Source: Burkholderiales bacterium (GTDB taxonomy: Bacteria; Pseudomonadota; Gammaproteobacteria; Burkholderiales; Nitrosomonadaceae). Taken from it: a stretch of DNA of 64,000 bases. The translations under genes were made by a program, and so were the position numbers. Within the stretch, counting starts at the first letter, position 1, and every line of letters begins with the position of its first letter. A model generated the notes under the pieces. It did not search any database. It had not been told where the DNA came from and was given only the letters and a program-made list of their open reading frames with translations. The DNA is taken from positions 1,550,001 to 1,614,000 of the forward strand of contig JACKLR010000001.1 of the NCBI GenBank assembly GCA_024235795.1, read 5' to 3'. Shown here in pieces: positions 28,093 to 37,803 of this stretch.

Positions 28093-31000
28093 TTGTTCGA
28101 GCGTATTTTACAATTATCCATTGATTATCGCGGCCTGGTAATGGTAGCAGTATTAGCCATGGCCTTACTGGGCATTTACAGTTACCAGAAAGTACCCATC
28201 GACGCGGTACCGGATATCACCAATGTTCAAGTGCAAATCAACACCGAGGCGCCTGGATATTCGCCCCTGGAAGCAGAGCAGCGACTGACTTTTCCGATCG
28301 AAACAATCATGATGGGATTGCCGAATCTCGATTACACCCGCTCGCTTTCACGATATGGCCTTTCACAGGTTACAGTTGTATTCAAGGATGGCACGGATAT
28401 CTATTTTGCGCGCCAACTGGTCAGTCAGCGCATACAGGAGGTCAGGAATCGCCTGCCTGCTGGCATAGAACCGCGCATGGGACCGATTTCCACCGGTCTG
28501 GGCGAAATTTTCATGTGGACGGTAGACGCCAAACCAGACGCAAGAAAACCGGATGGCACAAGATATACGACAACCGATCTGCGGGAAATTCAGGACTGGA
28601 TTATCCGGCCGCAATTACTCACTGTTCGCGGCGTGACCGAAGTCAATTCAGTCGGCGGCTATGTCAAGCAGTTTCATGTAACCCCCTACCCCGAAAAACT
28701 GATTTCATTGGGTCTGACCCTGCAGGATGTGGTCACCGCACTGGAACGCAACAACCTGAATATTGGCGCAGGATATATCGAGAAAAGAGGTGAGCAGTAT
28801 CTGGTCAGAGTTCCCGGTCAGGTTACCAATTTGGCAGAAATCGGTGAGATTATTCTCGGTAGCCGGCAGGGCGTCCCGATTCGCATCAAGGATGTAGCCG
28901 ATGTGCTGATCGGCAAGGAATTACGTAATGGCGCCGCAACACAAAATGGCAAGGAAGTCGTTTTGGGAACGGTGCATATGCTCATTGGAGAAAATAGCCA
29001 GATTGTATCTGAAGCTTCGGCCGAAAAACTGGAGGAAATTAACCGTAATTTACCGGAAGGCATAGTGGCGACACCGGTTTATAACCGTACAACACTGGTT
29101 GACAAAACCATCAATACCGTATCAAACAATCTGTTTGAAGGCGCTACCCTGGTCATTGTGGTGTTGTTCCTGTTTCTGGGCAACATCCGTGCGGCACTGA
29201 TTGCTGCACTGGTTATTCCACTTTCAATGTTGTTCACCTTAAGTGGCATGGCAGCAAATAATGTCAGTGCTAATCTGATGAGTCTGGGCGCACTGGATTT
29301 TGGCATTATTGTCGATGGCGCCATTGTTATTATTGAAAATTGTATTCGACACTTGGGAAAAGAACAGGCGCGCTTGGGAAGATTATTAACACTCAAGGAG
29401 CGCCTGATTGTTGTCTTTGCCGCATCCAAGGAAGCGCGGCAAGCCTTATTCTTTGGTGAATTCATTATTATCATAGTCTATCTGCCTGTCTTCGCCTTAT
29501 CCGGTGTAGAAGGGAAAATGTTCCATCCAATGGCTTTCACTGTGGTGACCGCGCTAGTCGGCGCATTTATTCTTTCAGTGACGTTTGTTCCTGCTGCAAT
29601 CGCGTTATTTCTAACTGGAAAGATAGAAGATAAAGAAAGTCGCATCGTAATCTTGGCGAAAAAAGCCTATTTACCCATGTTGGATGCAGCGATGCAAAAC
29701 AAAGGACTGACCGTCACGATAGCTGTAGTCATAATAATACTGTCAGGCTTGTTGACAACACGTTTGGGTAGCGAATTTGTTCCGAGCTTGAATGAAGGGG
29801 ATATCGCGCTCCATGCCATTCGAATACCGGGCACCAGCTTGTCAACAGCGATCGAAATGCAAAATGAACTTGAGAAAAAAATCAAAACATTTGCTGAAGT
29901 CGATCGTGTTTTTTCCAAGATTGGAACTGCCGAGATTGCGACCGACCCCATGCCGCCGAGTGTTGCGGATATTTTCATTATTCTAAAAGACCAGAATGAA
30001 TGGGAAGGCCCATACAAAACCAAGGCAGAGCTGATTGCCGCCATGGAAAAAGCGGTCAACGAGGTAACGGGCAACAATTATGAATTCACTCAACCGATAC
30101 AGATGCGTTTTAACGAATTGATATCCGGTGTCCGCGCTGATGTTGCCATCAAGGTATTTGGCGATAACATGGATGTATTGCATGATGTCGGCGATCAGAT
30201 TCTTGAGGTAATAGCAAAAATACCGGGCGCTGCTGATGCAAAAATCGAGCAACTAACCGGATTACCCATGCTTTCCATCCAAATGGATCGTGCAAAAATG
30301 GCGCGTTACGGCTTGAATGTTGAAGATGTGCAGAACGTGATTGCCATCGCAGTAGGCGGCATGCCAACGGGTTTGATTTACGAAGGTGATCGCCGTTTCA
30401 ATCTGGTTGTTCGTTTGCCGGAGTCAATGCGAGGCAGTATAGAAGCACTCAAACGTTTGCCGGTACAACTACCGAATGCAGTATTGAATTTGCGGGAAGG
30501 CCAGGCTGGCCCGCCGGCTTATTTAACACTGGGTGATGTGGTCGACTTTAATGTCATCGAGGGTCCTAACCAGATCAGCCGCGAAAATGGAAAACGTAGA
30601 GTGGTTGTCAGTGCAAACGTTCGTGGCACTGACCTGGGTACTTTCGTGCAAGAAGCACAAGCACGCATTGCCGAGGAAGTGCCAATCCCACCAGGTTACT
30701 GGGTGGCTTGGGGCGGTCAATACGAACAAATGGTTTCGGCCACTGAGCGCCTGACCATTGTTGTACCGGTCGCGTTAGGATTGATTTTTATTCTTCTTTA
30801 CCTGGCGTTTGGTAATATAAAAGACGGCCTGTTAGTATTTTCCGGCGTCCCGTTTGCGCTGTCGGGCGGCATTTTCGCACTCTGGTTGCGCGACATTCCC
30901 CTGTCTATCTCTGCTGCAGTCGGATTTATTGCCTTGTCAGGCATAGCTGTACTCAATGGCCTGGTTTTAATAACGTTTATTCGCAATCTGCGTAAAGAAG

Positions 31001-31272
31001 GTTATTCATTGGAAGACGCTATCCAAACAGGCGCAATGACACGACTTCGGCCCGTGTTAATGACCGGTTTAACGGATGCCATTGGATTTGTGCCGATGGC
31101 ACTGGCAGTCAGCATTGGCGCAGAAGTACAGCGCCCCCTTGCAACTGTTGTAATTGGCGGTATTTTAACCTCTACTGCTTTAACAATGCTGGTACTCCCG
31201 GTCCTGTACCATATCGCTTATAGAAAAAAAGAAAATCAAAAGTTAAACAATAAGATACATTTAAAGCAATGA
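28093..31272 (+). CDS. czcA: RND heavy-metal efflux pump, CzcA-type
   Basis: 1059-residue inner-membrane RND proton antiporter of the HME family, with 12 transmembrane helices and two large periplasmic loops. The helix-4 motif LGALDFGIIVDGAIVIIENC (about 403-416) is the DFG...D type of divalent-cation pumps (Co/Zn/Cd/Ni) rather than the AIGAMVDAA type of Cu/Ag pumps. Exact metal cannot be told from this. The start is TTG (TTG-TTC-GAG gives MFERILQ), a typical CzcA N-terminus, with only a weak ribosome site. Confidence 0.93.
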   Translation: MFERILQLSIDYRGLVMVAVLAMALLGIYSYQKVPIDAVPDITNVQVQINTEAPGYSPLEAEQRLTFPIETIMMGLPNLDYTRSLSRYGLSQVTVVFKDGTDIYFARQLVSQRIQEVRNRLPAGIEPRMGPISTGLGEIFMWTVDAKPDARKPDGTRYTTTDLREIQDWIIRPQLLTVRGVTEVNSVGGYVKQFHVTPYPEKLISLGLTLQDVVTALERNNLNIGAGYIEKRGEQYLVRVPGQVTNLAEIGEIILGSRQGVPIRIKDVADVLIGKELRNGAATQNGKEVVLGTVHMLIGENSQIVSEASAEKLEEINRNLPEGIVATPVYNRTTLVDKTINTVSNNLFEGATLVIVVLFLFLGNIRAALIAALVIPLSMLFTLSGMAANNVSANLMSLGALDFGIIVDGAIVIIENCIRHLGKEQARLGRLLTLKERLIVVFAASKEARQALFFGEFIIIIVYLPVFALSGVEGKMFHPMAFTVVTALVGAFILSVTFVPAAIALFLTGKIEDKESRIVILAKKAYLPMLDAAMQNKGLTVTIAVVIIILSGLLTTRLGSEFVPSLNEGDIALHAIRIPGTSLSTAIEMQNELEKKIKTFAEVDRVFSKIGTAEIATDPMPPSVADIFIILKDQNEWEGPYKTKAELIAAMEKAVNEVTGNNYEFTQPIQMRFNELISGVRADVAIKVFGDNMDVLHDVGDQILEVIAKIPGAADAKIEQLTGLPMLSIQMDRAKMARYGLNVEDVQNVIAIAVGGMPTGLIYEGDRRFNLVVRLPESMRGSIEALKRLPVQLPNAVLNLREGQAGPPAYLTLGDVVDFNVIEGPNQISRENGKRRVVVSANVRGTDLGTFVQEAQARIAEEVPIPPGYWVAWGGQYEQMVSATERLTIVVPVALGLIFILLYLAFGNIKDGLLVFSGVPFALSGGIFALWLRDIPLSISAAVGFIALSGIAVLNGLVLITFIRNLRKEGYSLEDAIQTGAMTRLRPVLMTGLTDAIGFVPMALAVSIGAEVQRPLATVVIGGILTSTALTMLVLPVLYHIAYRKKENQKLNNKIHLKQ

Positions 31273-31312
31273 AAGTCTCCGAAATATTTTTCGCATTACA
31301 AAATTGCCGTAT

Positions 31313-31540
31313 TTAAATTGCACGACACCACCTGCCGCCATCTGTAAAGCCATAGCTATCTGAACAGTCAGCTTGGGTTAAAGCCTTATTAGCCGCAGGT
31401 TTGCAGATAACAGATGGGACTACAGTTTCCCGTGCGTACGGTCTGCTTCGGAAACAACCAAGCTTTTTGTTATACCTTGCTAATAACCAATTTGCGTCTT
31501 TCCAGCGACAGGTGGAAAAACGCTTTCCTTCAACAACCAA
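31313..31540 (-). CDS. Doubtful 75-codon ORF downstream of the J/PilZ gene
   Basis: Minus-strand frame with a TTG start and no good ribosome site. It carries several Cys residues (STCRWKD, LGCFRS, VICKP, ADCSDS, RWCRAI) but no family I recognise. It lies directly after, and in the same frame as, the J/PilZ gene, separated only by that gene's TGA and two codons. It may be an independent small gene, a former C-terminal extension, or chance. Confidence 0.25.
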   Translation of the reverse strand: MVVEGKRFSTCRWKDANWLLARYNKKLGCFRSRPYARETVVPSVICKPAANKALTQADCSDSYGFTDGGRWCRAI

Positions 31541-31546
31541 GCCTCG

Positions 31547-32584
31547 TCAGACACTGATGGTTAGGAAATTACCGCGCTCCTGCTCGAATTTAAATGTCAG
31601 AAAACGCACGCCTATAGATGTACAGTTCTCATCACATTGTTTATGGGCAACTTCTGCAACAGCCTTAAATTTTAGCGCATCAATTTTGATAATATCATAT
31701 GGATCAAGTGACGAATCGGCCAGAAACCGCACACCCCTTGGTGACAAATCCTGCAGAATACCTACAAAGGGCGTATCAGGCCAGTACAAGTAAAATTTGA
31801 TTTCCTCTTGAGCACTGATTCGTATGTTGGTTCGACGCGAGTGATTAATTTGATCATCAACCGAAGCGGGCAATGGACTGGCACACTCCAAACACAAGTC
31901 ATTCTGATAGGGGCTCACTTGCCTCGAATACGGGGTATGACAAAAAATGCAATAAGACATGCCTATAGTCAAATTCGTTTCAACAGCGCATGCAGTATTT
32001 TTGATGACACTGGTTTTGAAGTCATTTTCAGTCCTTTTTCCCGTAATTAACATATTTTCGGATACCATCAAACGGCCGGCAAGAAGTGCATCATAACGCA
32101 CGCGTGTGGCCGGGTTAACCAGCACCGTATAGGCTTCTTCCAATAAATCATTATCTTGATATGGATAATCCTGTAATACACGATAACTTGCAATGATGAT
32201 TTCTACAGGTGCATCCGGTTGCACCTGCAGTACCCGGTAATAATTGCGCTGATTCGTTTTGAACATTCTCCCTGCGCGACCCGCATAGCCTCTGACGGAT
32301 CCTTCAGCCAGTGATCCTAGGCTTAGCTTTCTAATGGGATGACGTTTTTGCAGTTGACGATCATAATCTGCACGTTTTAGCGGATCCTGCAGTACGGTAT
32401 AGGCTGTGTTTAACAGACTGGCCTGCAAATCTGCAAAACCCTGATCAGGATGCAATTTGAGCTTTTGCATCAGAATGCGGTGATTCGCTTTTATAACTGC
32501 AAGTGGCGCATCGGGTTGAGCATAGAGTGTTCGATATAAGTTGCGTCTTTCTTTCATGATGGCGTATCGCCCGTTTGCATTCAA
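31547..32584 (-). CDS. Double J-domain / zinc ribbon / PilZ protein
   Basis: 345 residues with an unusual architecture. A first J-domain (about 14-76) keeps the HPD motif (LKLHPDQGF, HPD at 45-47) and ends LQDPLKRADYD. A second J-like domain (113-166) lacks HPD and ends LVNPATRVRYD. Two CxxC pairs (CIFC 212-215, CLEC 231-234) form a zinc ribbon. A C-terminal PilZ-type domain follows, with the RxxxR-like SRRTNIR (249-255) and DLSPRG (279-284). PilZ domains commonly bind cyclic-di-GMP; J-domains recruit DnaK. A c-di-GMP-responsive co-chaperone is an inference. Starts at 32584 or at the Met of MKERRNLYR (32557). Stand-alone, divergent from ovoA. Confidence 0.85.
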   Translation of the reverse strand: MNANGRYAIMKERRNLYRTLYAQPDAPLAVIKANHRILMQKLKLHPDQGFADLQASLLNTAYTVLQDPLKRADYDRQLQKRHPIRKLSLGSLAEGSVRGYAGRAGRMFKTNQRNYYRVLQVQPDAPVEIIIASYRVLQDYPYQDNDLLEEAYTVLVNPATRVRYDALLAGRLMVSENMLITGKRTENDFKTSVIKNTACAVETNLTIGMSYCIFCHTPYSRQVSPYQNDLCLECASPLPASVDDQINHSRRTNIRISAQEEIKFYLYWPDTPFVGILQDLSPRGVRFLADSSLDPYDIIKIDALKFKAVAEVAHKQCDENCTSIGVRFLTFKFEQERGNFLTISV

Positions 32585-33137
32585 AGTCCAAAAAACTTGG
32601 ATGGGATATTTCTATAACGCAAAAGCAATCTTCATGCGAAAAATGTAAACCATCATTCCTTTACCCAAAACATTATTCCATTGTTTATCAATTTTTAGGC
32701 AACGAATCCATTGATTTTTTTTCTTTCCCCGCATATGAGTATTGCTCCTATCTGATATTAACTTAAATCAGAATACAAAGAAGGCTTCCCAAGACAAGTA
32801 ACCTATTGGAAAAAAATTATTTTCCTGCAAACATCTTCTCCCCAGAATTAATAACTGACATCTTATCATTACGTTCATGTACGCTCTTAGCCTGTCAAAT
32901 AACAAAGATAAGCACGATCATTTTACCGATAAAATCAAACAAAAATGCAGCAACTCCAGTTACGCCCCATCACAATAAATGGTTTGAAATGGTTGCAACT
33001 GTTATCCCGAATTCACTTATTTTTAAAAATCCATAATATCATTAGGGGCTTAAATTTACAGCCGCATATGATAACAATTTCCTGAAGCGTTATAATAATG
33101 GCCAGAATTTAAATAATTTGATCAACAATACAACAAT
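32585..33137. other. Spacer between the J/PilZ gene and ovoA
   Basis: About 550 AT-rich bases with no convincing gene. It holds the divergent promoters. TATAAT at 33091-33096 (plus strand) is a good -10 for ovoA, about 42 bases before the ATG, but I see no clear -35. No riboswitch-like structure was recognised. Confidence 0.4.
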
Positions 33138-35252
33138 ATGTTTAAACAACTGATTCAGAGAACACCCTCGCTCAACGGCGAAGACGTCAATGCAAAGCGG
33201 GAAGAAATCCGCGCCTATTTTCATGGCACACTCGATTGCTACGAACAGCTTTTTCAAACGTTGCGCAATGATGAAGCGTATTACAAAAAACCGATTTCAC
33301 TGCGCCATCCGCTGATTTTCTATTACGGCCATACCGCAACCTTTTTTGTAAACAAACTGGTACTGGCCGGACTGATTACCGAACGCATTAACCCAAAATT
33401 TGAGTCCATGTTTGCGGTTGGCGTCGATGAAATGAGCTGGGATGATCTGGACAACACACATTATGACTGGCCTACAGCCGCGGAAGTCACTGATTACCGT
33501 AGAAATATGCGCAACATGGTTGACAGACTGATCAGCGAATTGCCGCTGACATTCCCGATTACCTGGGACAGCCCTTTCTGGCCGATTCTGATGGGCATCG
33601 AACATGAGCAAATTCACCTTGAAACATCATCCGTACTGATCCGCCAACACGATATACAATACGTGCAGCCCCATGAAAAGTGGCGCCCTTGTGAGAAAAC
33701 AGGTGCGGCACCGACCAATGAACTGATCAATGTAACGGCCGGTTCGATTGAAGTCGGCAAAAACAAATCCACTCACGAGCATTATGGCTGGGATAATGAA
33801 TACGGGCTACATAAAGCCGATATCACCACCTTCCAGGCCAGTAAATATCTGGTCAGCAATCAGGAATTTCTTGCGTTCATAGAAGCCCAAGGTTATCAAA
33901 CAGATGAGTACTGGGAAAAAGAAGGTCTATCCTGGCGGAATTTCAGCAAGGCAGAGCACCCCACTTTCTGGATCAAAAATGGCAATGACTGGCGTATGCG
34001 CACCATGACGGACGAAATACCGATGCCTTGGGACTGGCCGGTTGACGTTAATTACCATGAAGCCAAAGCCTTTTGTAACTGGAAAGCAAAAATAACAGGC
34101 CAGCCTGTCAGACTGCCCACTGAAGACGAGTGGTACCGGTTATATGATGTTGCCGGATTGTCTGAAGTACCACATGGAAAACCGGCTGCCGGTAATTTGC
34201 ATCTTGATTATTATGCCTCAAGTTGTCCGGTCAATGAATTTCAGCACGGCGATTTTTATGACATCGTTGGTAATGTCTGGCAGTGGACAGAAACGCCGAC
34301 ATATCCTTTCGAAGGTTTCGATGTCCATCCGTTATACGATGACTTCACTACACCAACTTTCGATAACCAGCATAACCTCATCAAAGGTGGTGCATGGGTT
34401 TCCTGTGGCAATGAAACGCTAAAAAGTTCGCGTTATGCTTTCCGGAAGCATTTTTTTCAGCATGCCGGTTTTCGTTATATCGTCTCAGACGCACCGGCGA
34501 CACAGCAAACCTCGAACTATGAAACCGACAAACTGCTGTCGGAATACGCCGAGTTTCATTATGGCGACACTTATTTTGATGTACCCAATTTTCCAAAAGC
34601 ACTTGCGGAAATTGCCATTAACGCCATGGACAACCGTCCAGCACATAAAGCATTAGATCTAGGCTGCGCATCCGGTCGTTCCACGTTTGAACTTGCCCAC
34701 CATTTTGATCATGTTACCGGCATCGACTTCTCCGCAAGATTTATCGGCCAGGGCGTTCAACTGGCGCAACACGGTATATTGCGTTACACGCTGACTGACG
34801 AAGGCGATCTGGTTTTCTATCGGGAACGCACATTAAGCGGCCTGGGATTGGAACCGGTCAAGAACAAGGTTGAGTTTTACCAAGGAGATGCCTGCAATCT
34901 GAAACCGTTGTTCTCGGGTTACGACCTGATTCTTGCGGCCAACCTGATTGATCGCCTGTACGATCCTGCCAAGCTGCTCAATTCCATCCATACGCGTATC
35001 AACATGGGGGGATTGCTGATGATCACTTCACCGTATACCTGGCTGACCGAACATACCAAGAAGGAATTCTGGATTGGCGGCTACAAGCGTGACGGAGAAA
35101 ACTTCACCACACTGGACGGATTGAAAGAAATTCTCGGCAAACATTTCAGGCTGATTCAAGGCCCACAATCTGTACCGTTTGTCATCCGTGAAACAAGCCG
35201 CAAACACCAGCATACCTTGTCCGAAGTCACAATCTGGGAAAGAATTTCTTGA
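33138..35252 (+). CDS. ovoA: OvoA: 5-histidylcysteine sulfoxide synthase / N-methyltransferase
   Basis: Non-heme iron enzyme that couples cysteine to the histidine ring with oxygen and, through its C-terminal domain, N-methylates the later mercaptohistidine, giving ovothiol A. An N-terminal DinB-like domain carries the iron motif HEQIHLE (HxxxHxE, 156-162) plus H65. A sulfatase-modifying (FGE) domain runs about 195-480 (VRLPTEDEWYRL, DIVGNVWQWTETP, GGAWVSCGNETL). A SAM methyltransferase occupies about 490-704 (ALDLGCASGRS). The 704-residue three-domain form separates OvoA from EgtB of ergothioneine synthesis. The next gene overlaps and is the expected partner lyase. Confidence 0.92.
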   Translation: MFKQLIQRTPSLNGEDVNAKREEIRAYFHGTLDCYEQLFQTLRNDEAYYKKPISLRHPLIFYYGHTATFFVNKLVLAGLITERINPKFESMFAVGVDEMSWDDLDNTHYDWPTAAEVTDYRRNMRNMVDRLISELPLTFPITWDSPFWPILMGIEHEQIHLETSSVLIRQHDIQYVQPHEKWRPCEKTGAAPTNELINVTAGSIEVGKNKSTHEHYGWDNEYGLHKADITTFQASKYLVSNQEFLAFIEAQGYQTDEYWEKEGLSWRNFSKAEHPTFWIKNGNDWRMRTMTDEIPMPWDWPVDVNYHEAKAFCNWKAKITGQPVRLPTEDEWYRLYDVAGLSEVPHGKPAAGNLHLDYYASSCPVNEFQHGDFYDIVGNVWQWTETPTYPFEGFDVHPLYDDFTTPTFDNQHNLIKGGAWVSCGNETLKSSRYAFRKHFFQHAGFRYIVSDAPATQQTSNYETDKLLSEYAEFHYGDTYFDVPNFPKALAEIAINAMDNRPAHKALDLGCASGRSTFELAHHFDHVTGIDFSARFIGQGVQLAQHGILRYTLTDEGDLVFYRERTLSGLGLEPVKNKVEFYQGDACNLKPLFSGYDLILAANLIDRLYDPAKLLNSIHTRINMGGLLMITSPYTWLTEHTKKEFWIGGYKRDGENFTTLDGLKEILGKHFRLIQGPQSVPFVIRETSRKHQHTLSEVTIWERIS

Positions 35253-36433
35253 ACGGCGAAATCGGTGTGATTGACTTCGATCAAATTATAAATCGGGACG
35301 GAACCAGCAGCACCAAGTATGACGGACGGCATGGCATGTTCGGCAAATCAGATGTCATTCCGGCATGGGTAGCTGATATGGATTTCGCCACACCAAATGC
35401 CATCACCAACGCGCTGGTAGAACGTGCCAGGCATCCGATTTACGGCTATACACTGTTTCCGGATAGCCTGTATGAAGTATCCATCGATTGGATGCAGCGA
35501 CGGCATGGATGGACTATCGAACGCGACTGGATTGTCATGTGTCCCGGCGTTGTGCCCTCACTGAATGCCGCCGTGATGGCTTTTACGAAACCCGGTGAAT
35601 CTGTCATCATCCAGCCGCCGGTTTACTTTCCTTTTTTCTCGGCAATCACGCAAACCGGCAGAAATCTCGTCGAGAATCCGTTGAAATATGTGCAAGGACG
35701 TTACGCTATCGACTTTGATCATCTGGAACACTGTGCTCAAAATGCGCATTTATTGCTCCTCTGCTCGCCGCATAACCCGGTCGGCCGTGTCTGGTCGCCA
35801 CAAGAACTTGAGTTGGTATTGCAGATCGCCGAAAAATATAATCTCATCATTTTTTCTGATGAAATCCATGCCGACCTGATTTATCCGGATCACAAACATA
35901 CTGTTTTTGCCACGCTCAAAGGCTCCGGGAACCGGATTATTACTGCCATGGCACCAAGTAAAACATTCAATATTCCGGGACTTAATCTGTCGATGCTGAT
36001 TATTCCGGACAAAAAAATCCGTAACACCATTATCGATGTGTTTAACACCTGGCATATCAGTGCATCCAACCCATTCAGCATCACCGCATTTGAGACCGCA
36101 TACCGCAAGGGCGATGAATGGCTGGAAACACTGCTTGTTTATCTGCGCAACACGCGCGACAGCGCTGCAGATTTCCTGGCGGATCAATTACCACAAATAA
36201 AGCTGATCCCATCTGAAGGTACTTATTTACTCTGGCTCGATTGTAGCGCGATGAATATGACCGATGCAGCGCTTAAGCGCTTCTTTATCCACGAAGCCGG
36301 CATCGGCATGAGTCCGGGAACATTATTTGGAGATCAGGGCAGCGGTTTTATGCGGTTAAATATTGGCGCACCCAAAAAAACAGTCATGCAGGTCTTGGGC
36401 AATATCCGGCAGGCATATATGCAACGAACATAA
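35249..36433 (+). CDS. ovoB: OvoB-type PLP sulfoxide lyase (MalY/PatB fold)
   Basis: 394-residue fold-type-I PLP enzyme of the MalY/PatB C-S lyase group: WVADMDFATPNAI near the start, CSPHNPVGRVWS, DEIHADLIY, and the Schiff-base lysine in APSKTFNIPGLNLS (about residue 237). In ovothiol synthesis OvoB cleaves the 5-histidylcysteine sulfoxide to 5-thiohistidine. On sequence alone it could be called a cystathionine beta-lyase; overlap with ovoA (TTGA, with a TTG start) makes OvoB the better reading. Confidence 0.85.
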   Translation: MNGEIGVIDFDQIINRDGTSSTKYDGRHGMFGKSDVIPAWVADMDFATPNAITNALVERARHPIYGYTLFPDSLYEVSIDWMQRRHGWTIERDWIVMCPGVVPSLNAAVMAFTKPGESVIIQPPVYFPFFSAITQTGRNLVENPLKYVQGRYAIDFDHLEHCAQNAHLLLLCSPHNPVGRVWSPQELELVLQIAEKYNLIIFSDEIHADLIYPDHKHTVFATLKGSGNRIITAMAPSKTFNIPGLNLSMLIIPDKKIRNTIIDVFNTWHISASNPFSITAFETAYRKGDEWLETLLVYLRNTRDSAADFLADQLPQIKLIPSEGTYLLWLDCSAMNMTDAALKRFFIHEAGIGMSPGTLFGDQGSGFMRLNIGAPKKTVMQVLGNIRQAYMQRT

Positions 36434-36552
36434 CAAGTATGTCCGCGGAATGGCCCACATGTTATCTTGTAAAGCCCGATTAATGGAAAACAAATAAAGC
36501 AGAACATGCTGACAGCCATCACTCCAACCAGTCTATCGAAAAATACATTTGC

Positions 36553-37782
36553 GTGAACCACCATACTCAACAACACCGCACTAGCACCACGCCTGTAATG
36601 GAATATCACGCGCTCATGCAAGCTGGCGAGCTGAAGCCGGACACGGATCAGGCCAATGCAGTGAATGAGCTGGAACGTTTATATCACGCATTAGCGAGTT
36701 ATTCTCAATCAGGCATCCAGAAAAGCAACTGGTTAACGCGTTTCTTTAGCAATAGCGCGAAAAAAAAGCCCTCCCCCAAAGGCATTTATCTGTATGGCGA
36801 CGTCGGTCGCGGCAAGTCCATGTTAATGGATTTGTTCTACAGTGTTGCGCCTTTAACGATGAAGCGGCGGATACATTTCCATGAATTCATGTTGGAAATT
36901 CATGCCAACCTCAAAAACTGGCACAGTCTCAACACACAACAGCGAAAACAGGAAATTAAAAATTTATCCAGATTTCGAGGTGGAAAGACCGACCTCGATG
37001 ATCCCATGCCTGCAACAGCACTCCGGATAGTAAACAAGACAAGCCTGTTATGCTTTGATGAATTGCAGGTAACCGATATTGCTGATGCAATGGTTGTTGC
37101 CCGGTTATTCAAAGAACTTTTTGAGCAGGGTGTTGTGATTGTAGCCACGTCAAACAGAAAACCAGACGATCTCTACAAGAATGGCCTGAATCGTCATCGT
37201 TTCGTCCCTTTTATTGACCGGATAAAAGAAACCATGGAGATTATCTCGCTCAATGGGCCTATTGATTACCGCTACGATCGATTGAAAGGGACAGATACTT
37301 ATTTTTATCCTGTCAACGAACAAACCACTGCCGCGCTATCCACAGCTTTTTTCCGCTTAACCGATCGCAGCATAGAAGACCGAAACAAGGTACCCAGCGG
37401 CGAATTAATCGTGCAAGGTCGCAGACTATTTGTTCCCAAATCAGCGCGGGGCGTGGCTGTTTTTTCATTTAAACGGCTCTGCGCCAATCCATTGGGCCCA
37501 GCCGATTACCTTGCAATTGCAAGGGCCTATCACACAGTCATCATGGTTGCGATTCCACAATTCACGCATGATAATGCCAGCGAGGCCACACGTTTTATTC
37601 ATTTCATCGACGCACTGTATGAGCATGGCGTCAAATTCCTGTGTTCGGCAGCCATGCCGCCCGAGTTACTGTATCAGTCCGGCAATTCGGGCTTTGAATT
37701 CAAACGAACGGTCTCGAGATTAATGGAAATGCAGTCGGATAACTACCTTGCAAAAGGACACGGCAGAGTTAACGCCTCATAG
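36553..37782 (+). CDS. zapE: Cell division ATPase ZapE (AFG1 family)
   Basis: AFG1-like P-loop ATPase. Walker A GDVGRGKSM at about 83-91 and Walker B LLCFDELQVTDIADA at about 163-177; the arginine-finger region FVPFIDRIKETMEI follows. In E. coli ZapE interacts with FtsZ and is needed for division under low oxygen or stress. The longest frame starts at GTG 36553 (409 residues); the ATG at 36598 (MEYHALMQAGELKPDTDQ) matches the usual family start and is the likelier one. It is 119 bases after ovoB, same strand. Confidence 0.9.
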   Translation: MNHHTQQHRTSTTPVMEYHALMQAGELKPDTDQANAVNELERLYHALASYSQSGIQKSNWLTRFFSNSAKKKPSPKGIYLYGDVGRGKSMLMDLFYSVAPLTMKRRIHFHEFMLEIHANLKNWHSLNTQQRKQEIKNLSRFRGGKTDLDDPMPATALRIVNKTSLLCFDELQVTDIADAMVVARLFKELFEQGVVIVATSNRKPDDLYKNGLNRHRFVPFIDRIKETMEIISLNGPIDYRYDRLKGTDTYFYPVNEQTTAALSTAFFRLTDRSIEDRNKVPSGELIVQGRRLFVPKSARGVAVFSFKRLCANPLGPADYLAIARAYHTVIMVAIPQFTHDNASEATRFIHFIDALYEHGVKFLCSAAMPPELLYQSGNSGFEFKRTVSRLMEMQSDNYLAKGHGRVNAS

Positions 37783-37803
37783 TGACACGCACGGCAGGAT
37801 CAT

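Noticed and set aside
33138..35252. EgtB (ergothioneine) annotation
   Set aside because: The protein has a C-terminal methyltransferase and OvoA length, and the partner is an OvoB-like lyase; no EgtD methyltransferase gene is present.
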